From: Amycolatopsis orientalis DSM 43388
Lineage (GTDB): Bacteria; Actinomycetota; Actinomycetes; Mycobacteriales; Pseudonocardiaceae
DNA: 64,000 bases
Assembly: GCF_000411975.1 (NCBI RefSeq)
Contig: NZ_ASXG01000021.1
Location: forward strand, 1 to 64,000
Direction: 5' to 3'
In this document: piece after piece, positions 51,933-61,699 of the stretch
Layout of the letters: every line of letters starts with the position of its first letter
Position numbering within the stretch: position 1 is the stretch's first letter
Position numbers and translations under genes: made by a program
Notes under the pieces: model-generated
The model's input: only the letters and a program-made list of their open reading frames with translations
Told to the model about the DNA's origin: nothing
The model's database searches: none

Positions 51933-54467
51933 TTGACCGCCGAGGCGTTGCCCGCGGAGCTACGGCGCGCGATCGTGCAGATCGCCCGTACCCCGCGCCT
52001 GCTGGTCGCCTGCGACTACGACGGCACGTTGGCCCCCATCACGGCGAACCCGGACGAGGCGCGGCCGCTGCCCGAGTCCGTGGGTGCGTTGAGATCTCTC
52101 GCCGGCCTGCACGAAACGACCACCGCCGTGATCTCCGGCCGGGCCCTGCGCGACCTCGCGACCCTGTCGCGGCTGCCGTCCGAGGTGAACCTGGTCGGCA
52201 GCCACGGGTCCGAGTTCGACATCGGCTTCATCCACGCCCTCGACGAGAACGCGAAGGCACTGCACCGGCGGCTCGAGCACGAGCTGGAACAGCTGGTGCT
52301 CGACGTGCCCGGAGTGTCGCTCGAGGTCAAGCCGGCGAGCATCGCGGTGCACGTGCGCCGCGCCGAGCACAACGCCGGCCGGCGCGTTCTCGCCGCCGTG
52401 CACGAGGGCCCGGCGACCTGGGAAGGCGTCACGACCACCGACGGCAAGGAGGTCGTCGAGCTGGCGGTCGTCAAGACCGACAAGGGCAACGCGCTGGACA
52501 CGCTGCGCCACCAGGTCGGGGCCACCGCGGCGGTGTTCCTCGGCGACGACGTCACCGACGAGAAGGCGTTCGCCCGGCTCGCCGGCCCGGACCTCGGCAT
52601 CAAGGTCGGCGACGGCGAATCGCTGGCCGAATACCGCGTGCCCGACACCGTCGACGTCGCGATGGTGCTCGCGTTCCTCCTGGAAGAGCGGCGCAACTGG
52701 CTTTACGGCGAGTCCGCGCCGCCGATCGAGCGGCTGTCGCTGCTGGCCAACGAGCGCTCGGTCGCGCTGGTGACGCCGGACGCGAAGCTGACCTGGCTGT
52801 GCCACCCCGGCCCGGACGCCCCCGCGGTGTTCGCCGACCTGCTCGGCGGCCCGGGAGCCGGGCACTTCTCGATCAAACCGCACCGCAACGGGCTCCCGCT
52901 CGGGCAGCGGTACCTGCCGAACACGATGACGGTCGAGACGCGCTGGTCGCGGCTGCTCGTCACGGACTACCTCGAACCGGAAAGCCCCGGGCACCGCACC
53001 GACCTCGTGCGCGTGATCTCCGGCGAGGCGGTGGCGCAGGTCGTGTTCGCGCCGCGGCCGGAATTCGGCGGCGTGCCGGTGAAACTGGTCGCCGAGGACG
53101 AGGGCCTGCGCGTGCTGGGCACGTCGGAGCCGTTCGTGCTGCGCTCGCCGGGCGTCGAATGGTCGATCGCCTCCGACGGCCTGCAGGACACCGCGACCGC
53201 ACTCGTCCAGCCGACGCCGGAGGAGCCGGTCGTGCTCGAATTGCGGTGCGGCACCACGGATCTCTCCGCGCACGAACTGTCCGAAGTGGACCGTCGCGAC
53301 CGGGCGGGCCGGTACTGGAGCGACTGGGCGGCGAAGCTCAAGCTTCCGACCGTGCAGACCGAACTGGTGCGCCGTTCCGCGCTCACCCTGCGCGGACTGG
53401 TCAACACCGACACCGGCGGCGTGCTGGCCGCGGCGACGTCGTCGCTGCCGGAGGAGATCGGCGGCGTCCGCAACTGGGACTACCGCTACTGCTGGATCCG
53501 CGACGCCGCGATGACCGTGCGCGAACTGGTGCACCTCGGTTCGCACGAGGAGGCCGAGGGCTACCTGAAGTGGCTGCACGGCGTGCTCGCCACGCTGGCC
53601 GGCCCGGAGCGGCTGCACCCGCTGTACACGCTGGCCGGAAGCGTCATCGGCGCGGAGGCGGTCATCGAATCGCTGCCCGGGTACGCCGGTTCGCGGCCGG
53701 TGCGCGTCGGCAACCTGGCCAACCACCAGGTGCAGCTCGACGTGTTCGGTCCGGTCGTGGAACTGGTCGCCACGCTGGCGCAGGTGCGCGGCGAACTGCG
53801 CGACGAGGACTGGCAGCTGGTGCGCGCGATGGCCGAGGCCGTCACGCGGCGCTGGAACGAGCCGGACCACGGCATCTGGGAAGAGCGGCACGTGCCGCGC
53901 CACCGGGTCTACTCGCGGGTGATGTGCTGGGTCACCATCGACCGCGCGGTCCGGCTCGGCGACGAGTACGGCCGCGACGTCCCGGGAGCCTGGCCGAAGC
54001 TGCGCGACGAGATCAAGGCCGACGTGCTGGAGCACGGCTGGAACGAAGAGGTGCAGGCGTTCACCACCGCCTACGACGGCACCGACCTCGACGCGGCGTC
54101 CCTGTTCGTGGGCCTGACCGGCCTCATCGACCCGGCGGACGAACGGTTCCAGAAGACGGTGACGGCGATCGAGGCCGAACTGCGCAGCGGGTCGACGGTG
54201 TACCGCTACCGGCGCGACGACGGGCTGCCCGGCGGCGAGGGCGGCTTCCACATCTGCGCGGCCTGGCTGATCGAGGCGTACCTGTGCACCGGGCGGCGCA
54301 ACGAGGCCGAGGAGCTGTTCGCGCAGATCGTCAACGCGGCGGGCCCGACCGGGCTGCTGCCCGAGCAGTTCGACCCGGTCGCGGAGCGCTCGCTCGGCAA
54401 CCACCCGCAGGCGTACTCGCACATCGGCCTGATCCGGTGCGCGAATCTCCTGGCCGAGAAGGCTTGA
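51933..54467 (+). CDS. trehalose-6-phosphate phosphatase fused to GH15 glycoside hydrolase
   Basis: 844 residues. N-terminal OtsB, HAD fold, about 1-255: DYDGTLAPI (28-36, Asp nucleophile), SGRALRDL and FLGDDVTDEKAF. C-terminal GH15 domain about 265-840: IERLSLLANERSVALV, RNWDYRYCWIRDAAM (about 511-525, substrate-binding acid region) and LLPEQFDPV near 810 with the second catalytic Glu. GH15 in actinomycetes includes trehalases, so the protein may both make and split trehalose. AGGAGG favours the TTG at 51933 (4 nt spacing) over GTG at 51930. Confidence 0.9.
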   Translation: MTAEALPAELRRAIVQIARTPRLLVACDYDGTLAPITANPDEARPLPESVGALRSLAGLHETTTAVISGRALRDLATLSRLPSEVNLVGSHGSEFDIGFIHALDENAKALHRRLEHELEQLVLDVPGVSLEVKPASIAVHVRRAEHNAGRRVLAAVHEGPATWEGVTTTDGKEVVELAVVKTDKGNALDTLRHQVGATAAVFLGDDVTDEKAFARLAGPDLGIKVGDGESLAEYRVPDTVDVAMVLAFLLEERRNWLYGESAPPIERLSLLANERSVALVTPDAKLTWLCHPGPDAPAVFADLLGGPGAGHFSIKPHRNGLPLGQRYLPNTMTVETRWSRLLVTDYLEPESPGHRTDLVRVISGEAVAQVVFAPRPEFGGVPVKLVAEDEGLRVLGTSEPFVLRSPGVEWSIASDGLQDTATALVQPTPEEPVVLELRCGTTDLSAHELSEVDRRDRAGRYWSDWAAKLKLPTVQTELVRRSALTLRGLVNTDTGGVLAAATSSLPEEIGGVRNWDYRYCWIRDAAMTVRELVHLGSHEEAEGYLKWLHGVLATLAGPERLHPLYTLAGSVIGAEAVIESLPGYAGSRPVRVGNLANHQVQLDVFGPVVELVATLAQVRGELRDEDWQLVRAMAEAVTRRWNEPDHGIWEERHVPRHRVYSRVMCWVTIDRAVRLGDEYGRDVPGAWPKLRDEIKADVLEHGWNEEVQAFTTAYDGTDLDAASLFVGLTGLIDPADERFQKTVTAIEAELRSGSTVYRYRRDDGLPGGEGGFHICAAWLIEAYLCTGRRNEAEELFAQIVNAAGPTGLLPEQFDPVAERSLGNHPQAYSHIGLIRCANLLAEKA

Positions 54468-54505
54468 TCAGGCAAGCCCATTAGCACGCCTCGGTGACAA
54501 GTGCC

Positions 54506-54552
54506 GTGAAGGCCGCCTTGCCGGAATCGCATTCCGTTAAGGTGGTCTTCAC
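54506..54552. repeat. nested hairpin element after the OtsB-GH15 gene
   Basis: GTGAAGGCCGCCTT (54506-54519) pairs with AAGGTGGTCTTCAC (54539-54552) at 12 of 14 positions with G-T wobbles; inside, GGAAT/ATTCC (54523-54527/54531-54535) form a second stem around CGC. The mismatches are compensatory wobbles, suggesting selection on RNA structure. Terminator or repetitive extragenic element. Confidence 0.6.
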
Positions 54553-54598
54553 GAGCATTTGCACGTTCGTTCGGGTTTGCCGGCGCGGAGGTGGTGCG

Positions 54599-55132
54599 GT
54601 GAAGCAGTACTACGGGCAGCAGGCCACGGAATACGCCCCGTTACCAAGGCTGTTCGCCGCCCGGGTACGCACCGCCTCCGTAGTCGTCGGGATTTCGCTG
54701 GCGATCGGCACGCTGCTCATTTTCGGGATCACCGCGCTCGTGAACCGTCCGCTGCACGGGCACAGCCTGCCGCGCGGCCTGCTCGGGCTCGCCGCCTTGC
54801 TGCTGCCGATGCTGTCCGTGCTCGCCACCGCCGTGGTGGTGCTGTCCGCGCGCCGCTGCCTGCAGGGCGACTACCTGGTGATCGCCCGGGCCCGCAGCAC
54901 GCGGGCGGCGCTGACCGCCTGTTTCACCCTGCTCTCGGTCAGCTGCCTGATCGCGCTGGGAGTGTCCGCGCTGGTGGACCTCTGGGGCAACCACGGCAAG
55001 CTCGGCTTCCTCGAACTGCTCGCGACGTTCGCGAATTTCGCCATCGGCCTGATCGGCTACAGCGCCGGGCTCTGGTTCGTGCGGCCGTCGGTGAGCACAC
55101 TGGAGAAGTTCAGCGACCATCCCATCTGGTGA
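54599..55132 (+). CDS. four-helix membrane protein
   Basis: 177 residues, GTG start with GGAGG about 7 nt upstream. Transmembrane segments about 24-46, 58-80, 97-119 and 130-152. No family recognised. A hairpin follows the stop. Confidence 0.7.
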   Translation: MKQYYGQQATEYAPLPRLFAARVRTASVVVGISLAIGTLLIFGITALVNRPLHGHSLPRGLLGLAALLLPMLSVLATAVVVLSARRCLQGDYLVIARARSTRAALTACFTLLSVSCLIALGVSALVDLWGNHGKLGFLELLATFANFAIGLIGYSAGLWFVRPSVSTLEKFSDHPIW

Positions 55133-55147
55133 GGCCGCGCGGCGGCC
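55133..55147 (+). terminator. short GC hairpin after membrane protein gene
   Basis: GGCCGC-GCG-GCGGCC starts directly after the stop codon; perfect 6-bp stem, no U tract. Convergent radA ends 140 bp further. Confidence 0.4.
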
Positions 55148-55288
55148 CGACGCCAAACCCGTTGCCCCGCAACGAAAACCGTTCAGCTGCGTGGTGCCGG
55201 CTCGCCACGGCCGTCGCACTCGCCATCGGCCGCGCGGCGCACAGCTACCACGGGATCGCCCAGTACCACCGGCCAGGCGGGGAACTGA

Positions 55289-56650
55289 TCATTTCGCGTG
55301 GCTCGCCGCGTTGAGCGCGCTCGCCACATCGGGCACTTCCAGCACCCGGATGCCGTCCGGGAGCTTGCCGGAATCCGGCGGCACCAACGCGTGCGTGAAG
55401 CCGAGCCGGGCCGCCTCGGCGAGCCGTCGCCCCACGTTCGGCACCCGCCGGATCTCGCCCGCCAGCCCGACTTCGCCGACGGCCACCAAGCGCGGGGACA
55501 GGGCGACGTCATGCAGGGACGAGGTGAGCGCGAGCACCAAGGCCAGGTCGATAGCGGGCTCGGTGATCTTCATGCCGCCGACCGTGGCGACGTAGACGTC
55601 CTTGTCGCCCAGTTTCATCCGGCCGCGTTTCTCCATCACGGCGAGCACCATCGCGACCCGCGCCGAATCGAGTCCGCTCACCGCGCGCCTCGGCTGCGGC
55701 ATGCCGCTGCTCGACACCAGTGCCTGCACCTCGCCCAGCAGCGGCCGTTTCCCCTCGACCGCGACCGTAACCGCGGTGCCCGGCACCGGCTCCGCCGTCC
55801 GGCTCAGGAACAGCCCGGACGGGTCGGGCACGCCGACGATGCCTTCCTCGGTGAGCTCGAAACAGCCGATCTCGTCGGCCGCGCCGAACCGGTTCTTGAT
55901 GCCGCGCACCATCCGCAGCGTGGAATGCTTGTCGCCCTCGAACTGCAGCACCACGTCCACCAGGTGCTCCAGCACGCGCGGACCGGCGACCGAACCGTCT
56001 TTCGTGACATGTCCCACGAGCACGACCGGCAGACCGCGCTCCTTCGCGAGCGCGACGAGCCCGGCGGTGACCGCGCGGACCTGCGTGACCCCGCCCGGCG
56101 AGCCCTCGACCTGCGGCGATGCCATGGTCTGGACCGAATCGACGATCAGCACGCCCGGCTTCACCGCGTCGACGTGCCCCAGGATCGCGGACAGATCGCT
56201 CTCGGCCGCGAGAAACATCTCACCGTGCACGTTGCCGGTGCGCTCGGCGCGCAGCCGGACCTGGCCCGCGGACTCCTCGCCGGTGACGTACAGCGAACGC
56301 CCGGCGGTGACCGCCCATTGATAGGCGACCTCGAGCAGCAGCGTGGACTTGCCGACCCCGGGTTCCCCGGCCAGCAGCGCGACCGCGCCGGGCACGAGGC
56401 CGCCGCCGAGCACCCGGTCCAGCTCCGGCACGCCGGTGGCCTTCGCGCGGGCCGCCTCGACGTCGACCTCGGCGATCGGCCGCGCGGGCGCGCTCGGCGC
56501 TCCGGCGGCCACCCGCGCGATCGCCGGTTTCGCGGAGCCGCGCTCCTCGAGCGTGCCCCACGCCTGGCATTCCGGGCAGCGACCGACCCACTTCGCCGTT
56601 TCGTACCCGCATTCCGCGCACCGGTGGACGGTGCTGGTCTTCTTCACCAC
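55289..56650 (-). CDS. radA: DNA repair protein RadA
   Basis: 453 residues. Zinc finger C11, C14, C25, C28; RecA-like ATPase with Walker A GEPGVGKST (95-103); RadA-specific IKNRFG (about 250); C-terminal Lon-protease-like domain with DVYVATVGGMKITEPA. Branch migration in recombination. GTG start is preceded by TAGCCT with 6 nt between: leaderless. Confidence 0.96.
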   Translation of the reverse strand: MVKKTSTVHRCAECGYETAKWVGRCPECQAWGTLEERGSAKPAIARVAAGAPSAPARPIAEVDVEAARAKATGVPELDRVLGGGLVPGAVALLAGEPGVGKSTLLLEVAYQWAVTAGRSLYVTGEESAGQVRLRAERTGNVHGEMFLAAESDLSAILGHVDAVKPGVLIVDSVQTMASPQVEGSPGGVTQVRAVTAGLVALAKERGLPVVLVGHVTKDGSVAGPRVLEHLVDVVLQFEGDKHSTLRMVRGIKNRFGAADEIGCFELTEEGIVGVPDPSGLFLSRTAEPVPGTAVTVAVEGKRPLLGEVQALVSSSGMPQPRRAVSGLDSARVAMVLAVMEKRGRMKLGDKDVYVATVGGMKITEPAIDLALVLALTSSLHDVALSPRLVAVGEVGLAGEIRRVPNVGRRLAEAARLGFTHALVPPDSGKLPDGIRVLEVPDVASALNAASHAK

Positions 56651-56656
56651 GCCGCG

Positions 56657-56662
56657 AGGCTA
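56657..56662 (-). promoter_or_regulatory. -10 element of a leaderless promoter (radA)
   Basis: TAGCCT on the minus strand ends 6 nt before the radA GTG; no ribosome site. Confidence 0.5.
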
Positions 56663-56696
56663 TCGGCGGGCACCGACAGAAATCGCGGCGACGCGG

Positions 56697-57377
56697 TCAG
56701 GACGCGGTGTGCGCCGGCGCGGCGACCGGCAGCTCGACCACGATCGGGCCGGCGTTCTGGAAGGTGAAGGTGACCTTGATCGTCGCGCCCGGCCACAGCG
56801 GCTGCTTGAGGCCCGGCAGCACGACCTTGCCGGTGCCGACCTGGCTCGCCGCACCGCCGTTCTCGCCCGCCTGCGGCACGCTCGAAGCCGTGCCGGGGGC
56901 GGAGCTCGACGAGCTGCCCGGGGCGGAGCTCGGCGCGCCGCTGGCCGCCGGGTTCGACTCGGACGCCGGGGTGCTGTTCGCCGACTCCGGCTGCGCCGGG
57001 GCGCCCTGCTCGACCGGGGCCGCCGGGCCGATCACGAGGGAGTGCCCGGCGACGATCGCCGAGTCCCCGGAGATCTGCGCGGGGCCGGAGGTCGCGTCCG
57101 ACGTCACCGACACCAGCTTGTCGTCCTTCTGCCCCTGGTTGACGATGGTGAGCGTGAGCGGGGCGGGCGAACCGGCCGCGTAGCCGGGGCCCTGGGCCGG
57201 GTACTGCACCGCGGCGTTGCGCAGCACGATCGTCTTCACCTGGGCGTAAGTGCCGTTGACGGCGGGCTGCTGGGTGTCGGTCTGGGTGATCTGACCGGCT
57301 CCGCAACCGGCGAGCACGAGTGCGGCGCCGAGCGCCGACACGCCTGCGCCGAGCACGCGGCGATTCTGCAGCCTCAC
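56697..57377 (-). CDS. lipoprotein of unknown function
   Basis: 226 residues from GTG 57377 (GGAAGGA upstream). Lipobox LAGC with Cys 25 after a hydrophobic signal segment; extracellular domain with immunoglobulin-like strand pattern (TIVLRNAAVQYP and VKVTFTFQNAGPIVVELPV); Pro/Ser/Ala-rich linker about 120-175. Resembles small copper-chaperone-like or sortase-independent actinomycete lipoproteins, not assigned. Confidence 0.8.
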   Translation of the reverse strand: MRLQNRRVLGAGVSALGAALVLAGCGAGQITQTDTQQPAVNGTYAQVKTIVLRNAAVQYPAQGPGYAAGSPAPLTLTIVNQGQKDDKLVSVTSDATSGPAQISGDSAIVAGHSLVIGPAAPVEQGAPAQPESANSTPASESNPAASGAPSSAPGSSSSSAPGTASSVPQAGENGGAASQVGTGKVVLPGLKQPLWPGATIKVTFTFQNAGPIVVELPVAAPAHTAS

Positions 57378-57651
57378 GTCAGAGTCCTTCCCTTTCACGG
57401 CCTCGTCCTTCCCGAAGACTAGCCGGGCGGTTTCCCGCGCGCGGAACCGGTCTGCGTTCCCGGTCGATCGACCGTCCACAAAGGATCCCGCAGCGCCGGT
57501 CGGGGCGTCGTCGGCTCACCTGCATGAGCACGGCGAAAACCGGTTTGTCAAGCCCCGCCCAAGCCGCTGACCTGCGACGACGATCCCGGGCCGCTAGGTG
57601 GCCGCCGAACAGCCGTGATAGGATGGAGTCAGCGAAAGGGGCAGAGGACAC

Positions 57652-58143
57652 ATGGTTTTCAAGGTCGGAGAGACCGTCGTCTACCCGCACCACGGTGCCG
57701 CACTCATCGAAGCCATCGAGACCCGCGTGATCAAGGGCGAGGAAAAGAAGTACCTCGTCCTCAAAGTCGCGCAAGGGGATCTTACGGTTCGCGTGCCCGC
57801 GGACAACGCCGAGATCGTCGGCGTGCGCGATGTCGTCGGGCAAGAGGGACTGGACAAGGTCTTCGATGTTCTGCGTGCTCCGCACACCGAAGAGCCCACG
57901 AACTGGTCTCGGCGGTACAAGGCCAACCTGGAGAAACTCGCCTCCGGCGATGTGAACAAGGTGGCCGAAGTGGTGCGCGACCTCTGGCGGCGAGAAAAGG
58001 ACCGCGGACTTTCAGCCGGCGAGAAACGCATGCTGGCGAAGGCACGGCAAATCCTGGTCAGCGAGCTCGCGCTCGCGGAGGGCACCGACGAGGGCAAGGC
58101 GGAAACGCTCCTCGACGAGGTCCTGGAGACCGCGACGGTCTGA
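57652..58143 (+). CDS. carD: CarD-family RNA polymerase-binding regulator
   Basis: 163 residues: N-terminal Tudor-like RNAP beta-interacting domain (1-60, [22 protein letters not shown]) and helical DNA-binding C-terminal domain including W85-type conserved tryptophan ([15 protein letters not shown]). CarD stabilises open complexes at rRNA and other promoters; essential in mycobacteria. TAGGAT at 57619-57624 is a likely -10; AGAGGA lies before the ATG. Confidence 0.95.
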   Translation: MVFKVGETVVYPHHGAALIEAIETRVIKGEEKKYLVLKVAQGDLTVRVPADNAEIVGVRDVVGQEGLDKVFDVLRAPHTEEPTNWSRRYKANLEKLASGDVNKVAEVVRDLWRREKDRGLSAGEKRMLAKARQILVSELALAEGTDEGKAETLLDEVLETATV

Positions 58144-58198
58144 CCCCGGGTCCTCCGGTTCGCCCCCGCGGCAACCGGTTCCCTACGATCACGACCTG

Positions 58199-58855
58199 AT
58201 GAACCCACAGGTGCACAGCGTCGCGTTCGTGACTGTCGCGCACCGTCCGGCCGATCCGGAGCTCGCGCTCACGGCGGTCGGTGGTGCAGCACTACTCACG
58301 CACACCGTGCGGGGGCTGCTCGGCCCACCGGAGATCGATCTGGTGGTCGCCGCAGCCCCCGAGCGGTGTGCGAAGTCTTTTTCCGAGGCCCTGCGCGGCC
58401 TCGATTGCCGGGTCGTTCCCGGGCCTTCGCTCCGGCAGGTGTTCGCCGCCGTCGAGCCGCTGCTTTCCCCGGACGCCGTCGTGCTGGTGCACGACGCGCT
58501 GCGGGCGTTCACTCCACAACGGACGGTCCGGCAGGTGCTGGCCGCGGTCCGGGACGGAGCGCCCGTAGCGGTCCCGGTGCTGCCGATGTCCGACACGGTG
58601 AAAACCACCGACGAATCCGGAATCGTCACCGCCACGGTCGATCGCGACGGTCTCCGCAGCGCGCAGACCCCGGTTGGTTTTTCCCTTTCCGCTTTCCGTT
58701 CCGCACTCGCCGATTCTGCGGACCCCGGTCTCGCCGACACCGCGGGCGCGGCCGTCGTCCCCGGCGATCCGGACGCGATGCGCGTCGCGAGCGCCTTCGA
58801 ACTGACCCTCGCCGAGGCGCTCGTCGCCGGCGGGGACCGAGAGGATCCCCTGTGA
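58199..58855 (+). CDS. ispD: IspD-like cytidylyltransferase with degenerate active site
   Basis: 218 residues in the canonical carD-ispD-ispF position. Shares [38 protein letters not shown] and AQTPVGF with MEP cytidylyltransferases. The N-terminal CTP-binding loop AAGxGxRxG and its lysine are absent, replaced by [14 protein letters not shown]; the C-terminal KVT lysine is Arg (AMRVA). It overlaps ispF by 4 bp. Either a divergent active enzyme or a non-catalytic paralogue. Confidence 0.75.
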   Translation: MNPQVHSVAFVTVAHRPADPELALTAVGGAALLTHTVRGLLGPPEIDLVVAAAPERCAKSFSEALRGLDCRVVPGPSLRQVFAAVEPLLSPDAVVLVHDALRAFTPQRTVRQVLAAVRDGAPVAVPVLPMSDTVKTTDESGIVTATVDRDGLRSAQTPVGFSLSAFRSALADSADPGLADTAGAAVVPGDPDAMRVASAFELTLAEALVAGGDREDPL

Positions 58856-59325
58856 CCGATCTGCGGGTAGGCAACGGCGTCGACGTCCATCCGATCGAGC
58901 CGGGACGCGAATGCTGGATGGCCGGCCTGCAGTGGCCGGGAGTCGACGGCTGCGCGGGCCATTCGGACGGCGATGTCGCGGCACACGCGCTGTGCGACGC
59001 CCTGCTGTCCGCCGCCGGGCTCGGCGATCTCGGCGCGGTATTCGGCACCGGCGATCCGCGCATGGACGGCGCGCACGGTGCCGACATGCTCGTCGAGGTG
59101 CGTGCGTTGCTGCGGGCCGAAGGGTGGCAGGTAGCGAACGCGACCGTGCAGGTCATCGGCAATCACCCGCGGATCGGGAAGCGGCGCGACGAGGCGCAGC
59201 GGGTGCTCAGCGACGCCGTCGGCGGACCGGTGAGTGTTTCCGGCACGACATCGGACGGGCTCGGGCTCACCGGACGCGGCGAGGGCATCGCGGCGGTCGC
59301 GACGGCGCTTCTGATTCGCGACTGA
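58852..59325 (+). CDS. ispF: 2-C-methyl-D-erythritol 2,4-cyclodiphosphate synthase
   Basis: 157 residues. Metal ligands D and H in NGVDVHPIE (8-16) and H in [35 protein letters not shown]-terminal motif has Asp where most have Glu. Fifth step of the MEP isoprenoid pathway; trimeric. GTG start overlapping ispD (GTGA). Confidence 0.92.
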   Translation: MTDLRVGNGVDVHPIEPGRECWMAGLQWPGVDGCAGHSDGDVAAHALCDALLSAAGLGDLGAVFGTGDPRMDGAHGADMLVEVRALLRAEGWQVANATVQVIGNHPRIGKRRDEAQRVLSDAVGGPVSVSGTTSDGLGLTGRGEGIAAVATALLIRD

Positions 59326-59471
59326 TCGGAACTCGCGCATTCCGGAGAATCGGTGCCGCGCTTTTCCGGACAGCCGAACATCGGAATCCGGATAACAATT
59401 TCTCCTTGCCGGGCGAAGATCCGTACTGGCTTCCGCGACGCGGTTTGGCTTTTCCGCGGCGGGCAGCTGTT

Positions 59472-59495
59472 CGTCCCGGCCGGCTGAGCGGGACG
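59472..59495 (+). terminator. hairpin after ispF
   Basis: CGTCCCG (59472-59478) and CGGGACG (59489-59495) form a perfect 7-bp stem with a 10-nt loop in the 217-bp gap; possible terminator. Confidence 0.4.
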
Positions 59496-59530
59496 CCACA
59501 AACGGGCGGCGGCGCACCCCGTGCTCCCGA

Positions 59531-59536
59531 TAAGGT
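59531..59536 (+). promoter_or_regulatory. -10 element of a leaderless promoter (HAD)
   Basis: TAAGGT ends 6 nt before the GTG of the HAD gene. Confidence 0.5.
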
Positions 59537-59542
59537 TGGTGC

Positions 59543-60229
59543 GTGGCCATCAACGCGGTGTTGTTCGACTTCTCCGGCACTCTTTTCCGGCTCGAGCAGC
59601 AGGACGGCTGGCTCGACGACGTTCGCGACGACGACGGCGAGGCGCTCGACGTCGAAGCGCAGACCGAGCTGATGCGGCGGATGACCGCGCCGGTCGAGCA
59701 GTCCGTCGAACTGGACGAGGAGCACCTGTACGCCTGGCACAACCGCGACCGCGACCCGGCGCTGCACCGCAAGGTGTACCTGGAGGTGCTGCGGCTGTCC
59801 GGCGTTCCCCGGCGCGAGCAGGCCGAGGCGCTGTACACGCAGCTCATCACGCCGGACCAGTGGACGCCGTACCCGGACACCGAGGCCGCGCTCAAGGCGG
59901 TCGCGAGCAGCGGGCGCAAGGCGGGCGTGCTGAGCAACATCGCGTTCGACATCCGGCCCGCGTTCGGCCAGCGCGGCTGGGACGCGCACGTCGCCGAGTT
60001 CACCCTGTCCTTCGAGGTCGGAGCGGTGAAGCCGGAGCCGGAGATCTTCCAGGCGGCGATCAATGGGCTCGGCGTGCGCGCCGAGGAGACGCTGATGGTC
60101 GGCGACAGCGAGGAGGCCGACGGCGGCGCCCGGGCGCTGGGCTGCCAGTTCGCCCTGGTCGACCCGCTGCCCACCGCGCAGCGGCCGGACGCGCTGCTGG
60201 GCGTGCTGCGGGAGCACGGCGTGCTCTGA
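59543..60229 (+). CDS. HAD-superfamily hydrolase
   Basis: 228 residues. Motif I FDFSGTLFRL (Asp pair partly substituted: D8, S10), motif II LSNIAFD, motif III K in GAVKPEPEIF, motif IV GDSEEAD. The second motif I residue is Ser rather than Asp, unusual for a phosphatase. Substrate unknown. Confidence 0.88.
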   Translation: MAINAVLFDFSGTLFRLEQQDGWLDDVRDDDGEALDVEAQTELMRRMTAPVEQSVELDEEHLYAWHNRDRDPALHRKVYLEVLRLSGVPRREQAEALYTQLITPDQWTPYPDTEAALKAVASSGRKAGVLSNIAFDIRPAFGQRGWDAHVAEFTLSFEVGAVKPEPEIFQAAINGLGVRAEETLMVGDSEEADGGARALGCQFALVDPLPTAQRPDALLGVLREHGVL

Positions 60230-60270
60230 CGTCCTGCGACGTCCCCCACAGTTGCCCGGGCCGGCCCCGG

Positions 60271-60276
60271 TACCCT
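60271..60276 (+). promoter_or_regulatory. -10-like element before cysS
   Basis: TACCCT ends 7 nt before the cysS GTG; no ribosome site, suggesting a leaderless transcript. Confidence 0.45.
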
Positions 60277-60283
60277 TTACCTC

Positions 60284-61669
60284 GTGGCTTTGCACCTGTA
60301 CGACACCGCGACCCGTGCCCCTCGGGAGTTCACTCCCGTCCGCAGCGGAACGGCGTCGATCTACGTGTGTGGGGCCACTGTGCAGGGAGTACCGCATATC
60401 GGGCACGTCCGAGGCATGCTGAATTACGACGTGCTGCGCCGCTGGCTGCTCCACAGTGGACTCGACGTGCTGCTGGTCCGCAACGTCACCGACATCGACG
60501 ACAAGATCCTCGCCAAGGCCGCCGAGGCAGGCCGGCCGTGGTGGGAGTGGGCGGCGACGCACGAGCGGGCGTTCGAGAAGGCGTACGACGACCTCGGCTG
60601 CCTTCCGCCGTCGGTCACGCCGCGCGCGACCGGGCACGTCACGCAGATGGTCCAGCTGATGGAGCGGCTGATCGAGGCCGGGCACGCGTACGCCGTCGAC
60701 GGCGACGTGTACTTCTCGGTCAAGTCGTTCCCGGAGTACGGCACGCTGTCGGGCCAGCAGCTCGACGAGGTCCAGCAGGGCGAGACGCCGACCCGCGGCA
60801 AGCGTGATTCGCGCGACTTCACCCTGTGGAAGAGCGCGAAGCCGGGCGAGCCCTCGTGGCCCACGCCGTGGGGCGACGGGCGGCCTGGTTGGCACCTCGA
60901 ATGCTCGGCGATGGCGACCAACTACCTCGGCGCCGAGTTCGACATCCACGGCGGCGGCGTCGACCTGGTGTTCCCGCACCACGAGAACGAACGCGCGCAG
61001 TCGAACGCGGCGGGCGACGGGTTCGCCCGCTACTGGCTGCACAACGCGTGGGTGACCATGTCCGGCGAGAAGATGTCGAAGTCGCTGGGCAACACGGTTT
61101 CGATCCCGGCGATGCTGGAGCGCTACCGCGCGCCCGAACTGCGCTACTACCTCGTGCAGCCGCACTACCGGTCCACGGTCGAGTACTCCGACGGCGCGGT
61201 TTCCGAAGCCGCCCAGGGGTACCGGCGGATCGAGGCGTTCCTGCGCCGGGCGGAGTCGGCCGGTCCGGTTCCGGTCGGCGAGGTGCCGGCGGAGTTCGCC
61301 GCGGCGATGGACGACGACCTGGCCACCCCGGCCGCGTTCGCCGTGGTGCACAACACGGTCCGCGACGGTAACGCCGCCCTCGACGGCGGCGACACCACGA
61401 AGGCGCTCGAATTGGCCGGCACGGTCCGCGGGATGACCGGCGTGCTCGGCCTCGACCCGCTGTCGCCGGACTGGGCGGACGGCGGCTCGGACACTCCCGT
61501 CCGCGACGCGCTGGGCACGCTCGTGGAAGCCCTGCTGGCCGAACGCCAGGAGGCCCGTGCGGCGAAGGACTTCGCCCGCGCGGACGCCGCCCGCGACCGT
61601 CTCGTGGCGGCGGGGATCGCGGTGGAAGACACCCCGAACGGTCCGCAGTGGACGGTCAGGAACTCCTGA
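60284..61669 (+). CDS. cysS: cysteinyl-tRNA synthetase
   Basis: 461 residues. Zinc Cys in [18 protein letters not shown] with a HIGH motif (about 36-39), KMSKSLGN (about 264-271), DALR-type C-terminal helices. Charges tRNA-Cys; could also be compared with MshC, but the tRNA-binding C-terminal region and length favour CysS. Confidence 0.95.
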   Translation: MALHLYDTATRAPREFTPVRSGTASIYVCGATVQGVPHIGHVRGMLNYDVLRRWLLHSGLDVLLVRNVTDIDDKILAKAAEAGRPWWEWAATHERAFEKAYDDLGCLPPSVTPRATGHVTQMVQLMERLIEAGHAYAVDGDVYFSVKSFPEYGTLSGQQLDEVQQGETPTRGKRDSRDFTLWKSAKPGEPSWPTPWGDGRPGWHLECSAMATNYLGAEFDIHGGGVDLVFPHHENERAQSNAAGDGFARYWLHNAWVTMSGEKMSKSLGNTVSIPAMLERYRAPELRYYLVQPHYRSTVEYSDGAVSEAAQGYRRIEAFLRRAESAGPVPVGEVPAEFAAAMDDDLATPAAFAVVHNTVRDGNAALDGGDTTKALELAGTVRGMTGVLGLDPLSPDWADGGSDTPVRDALGTLVEALLAERQEARAAKDFARADAARDRLVAAGIAVEDTPNGPQWTVRNS

Positions 61670-61699
61670 CCTCCTCGCGGCAGCAGAGATTGAGGACTC

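Noticed and set aside
51872-54484. Long alternative frame inside the OtsB-GH15 gene
   Set aside because: Arg/Ala/Gly-rich shadow translation; the other frame has full OtsB and GH15 motifs.
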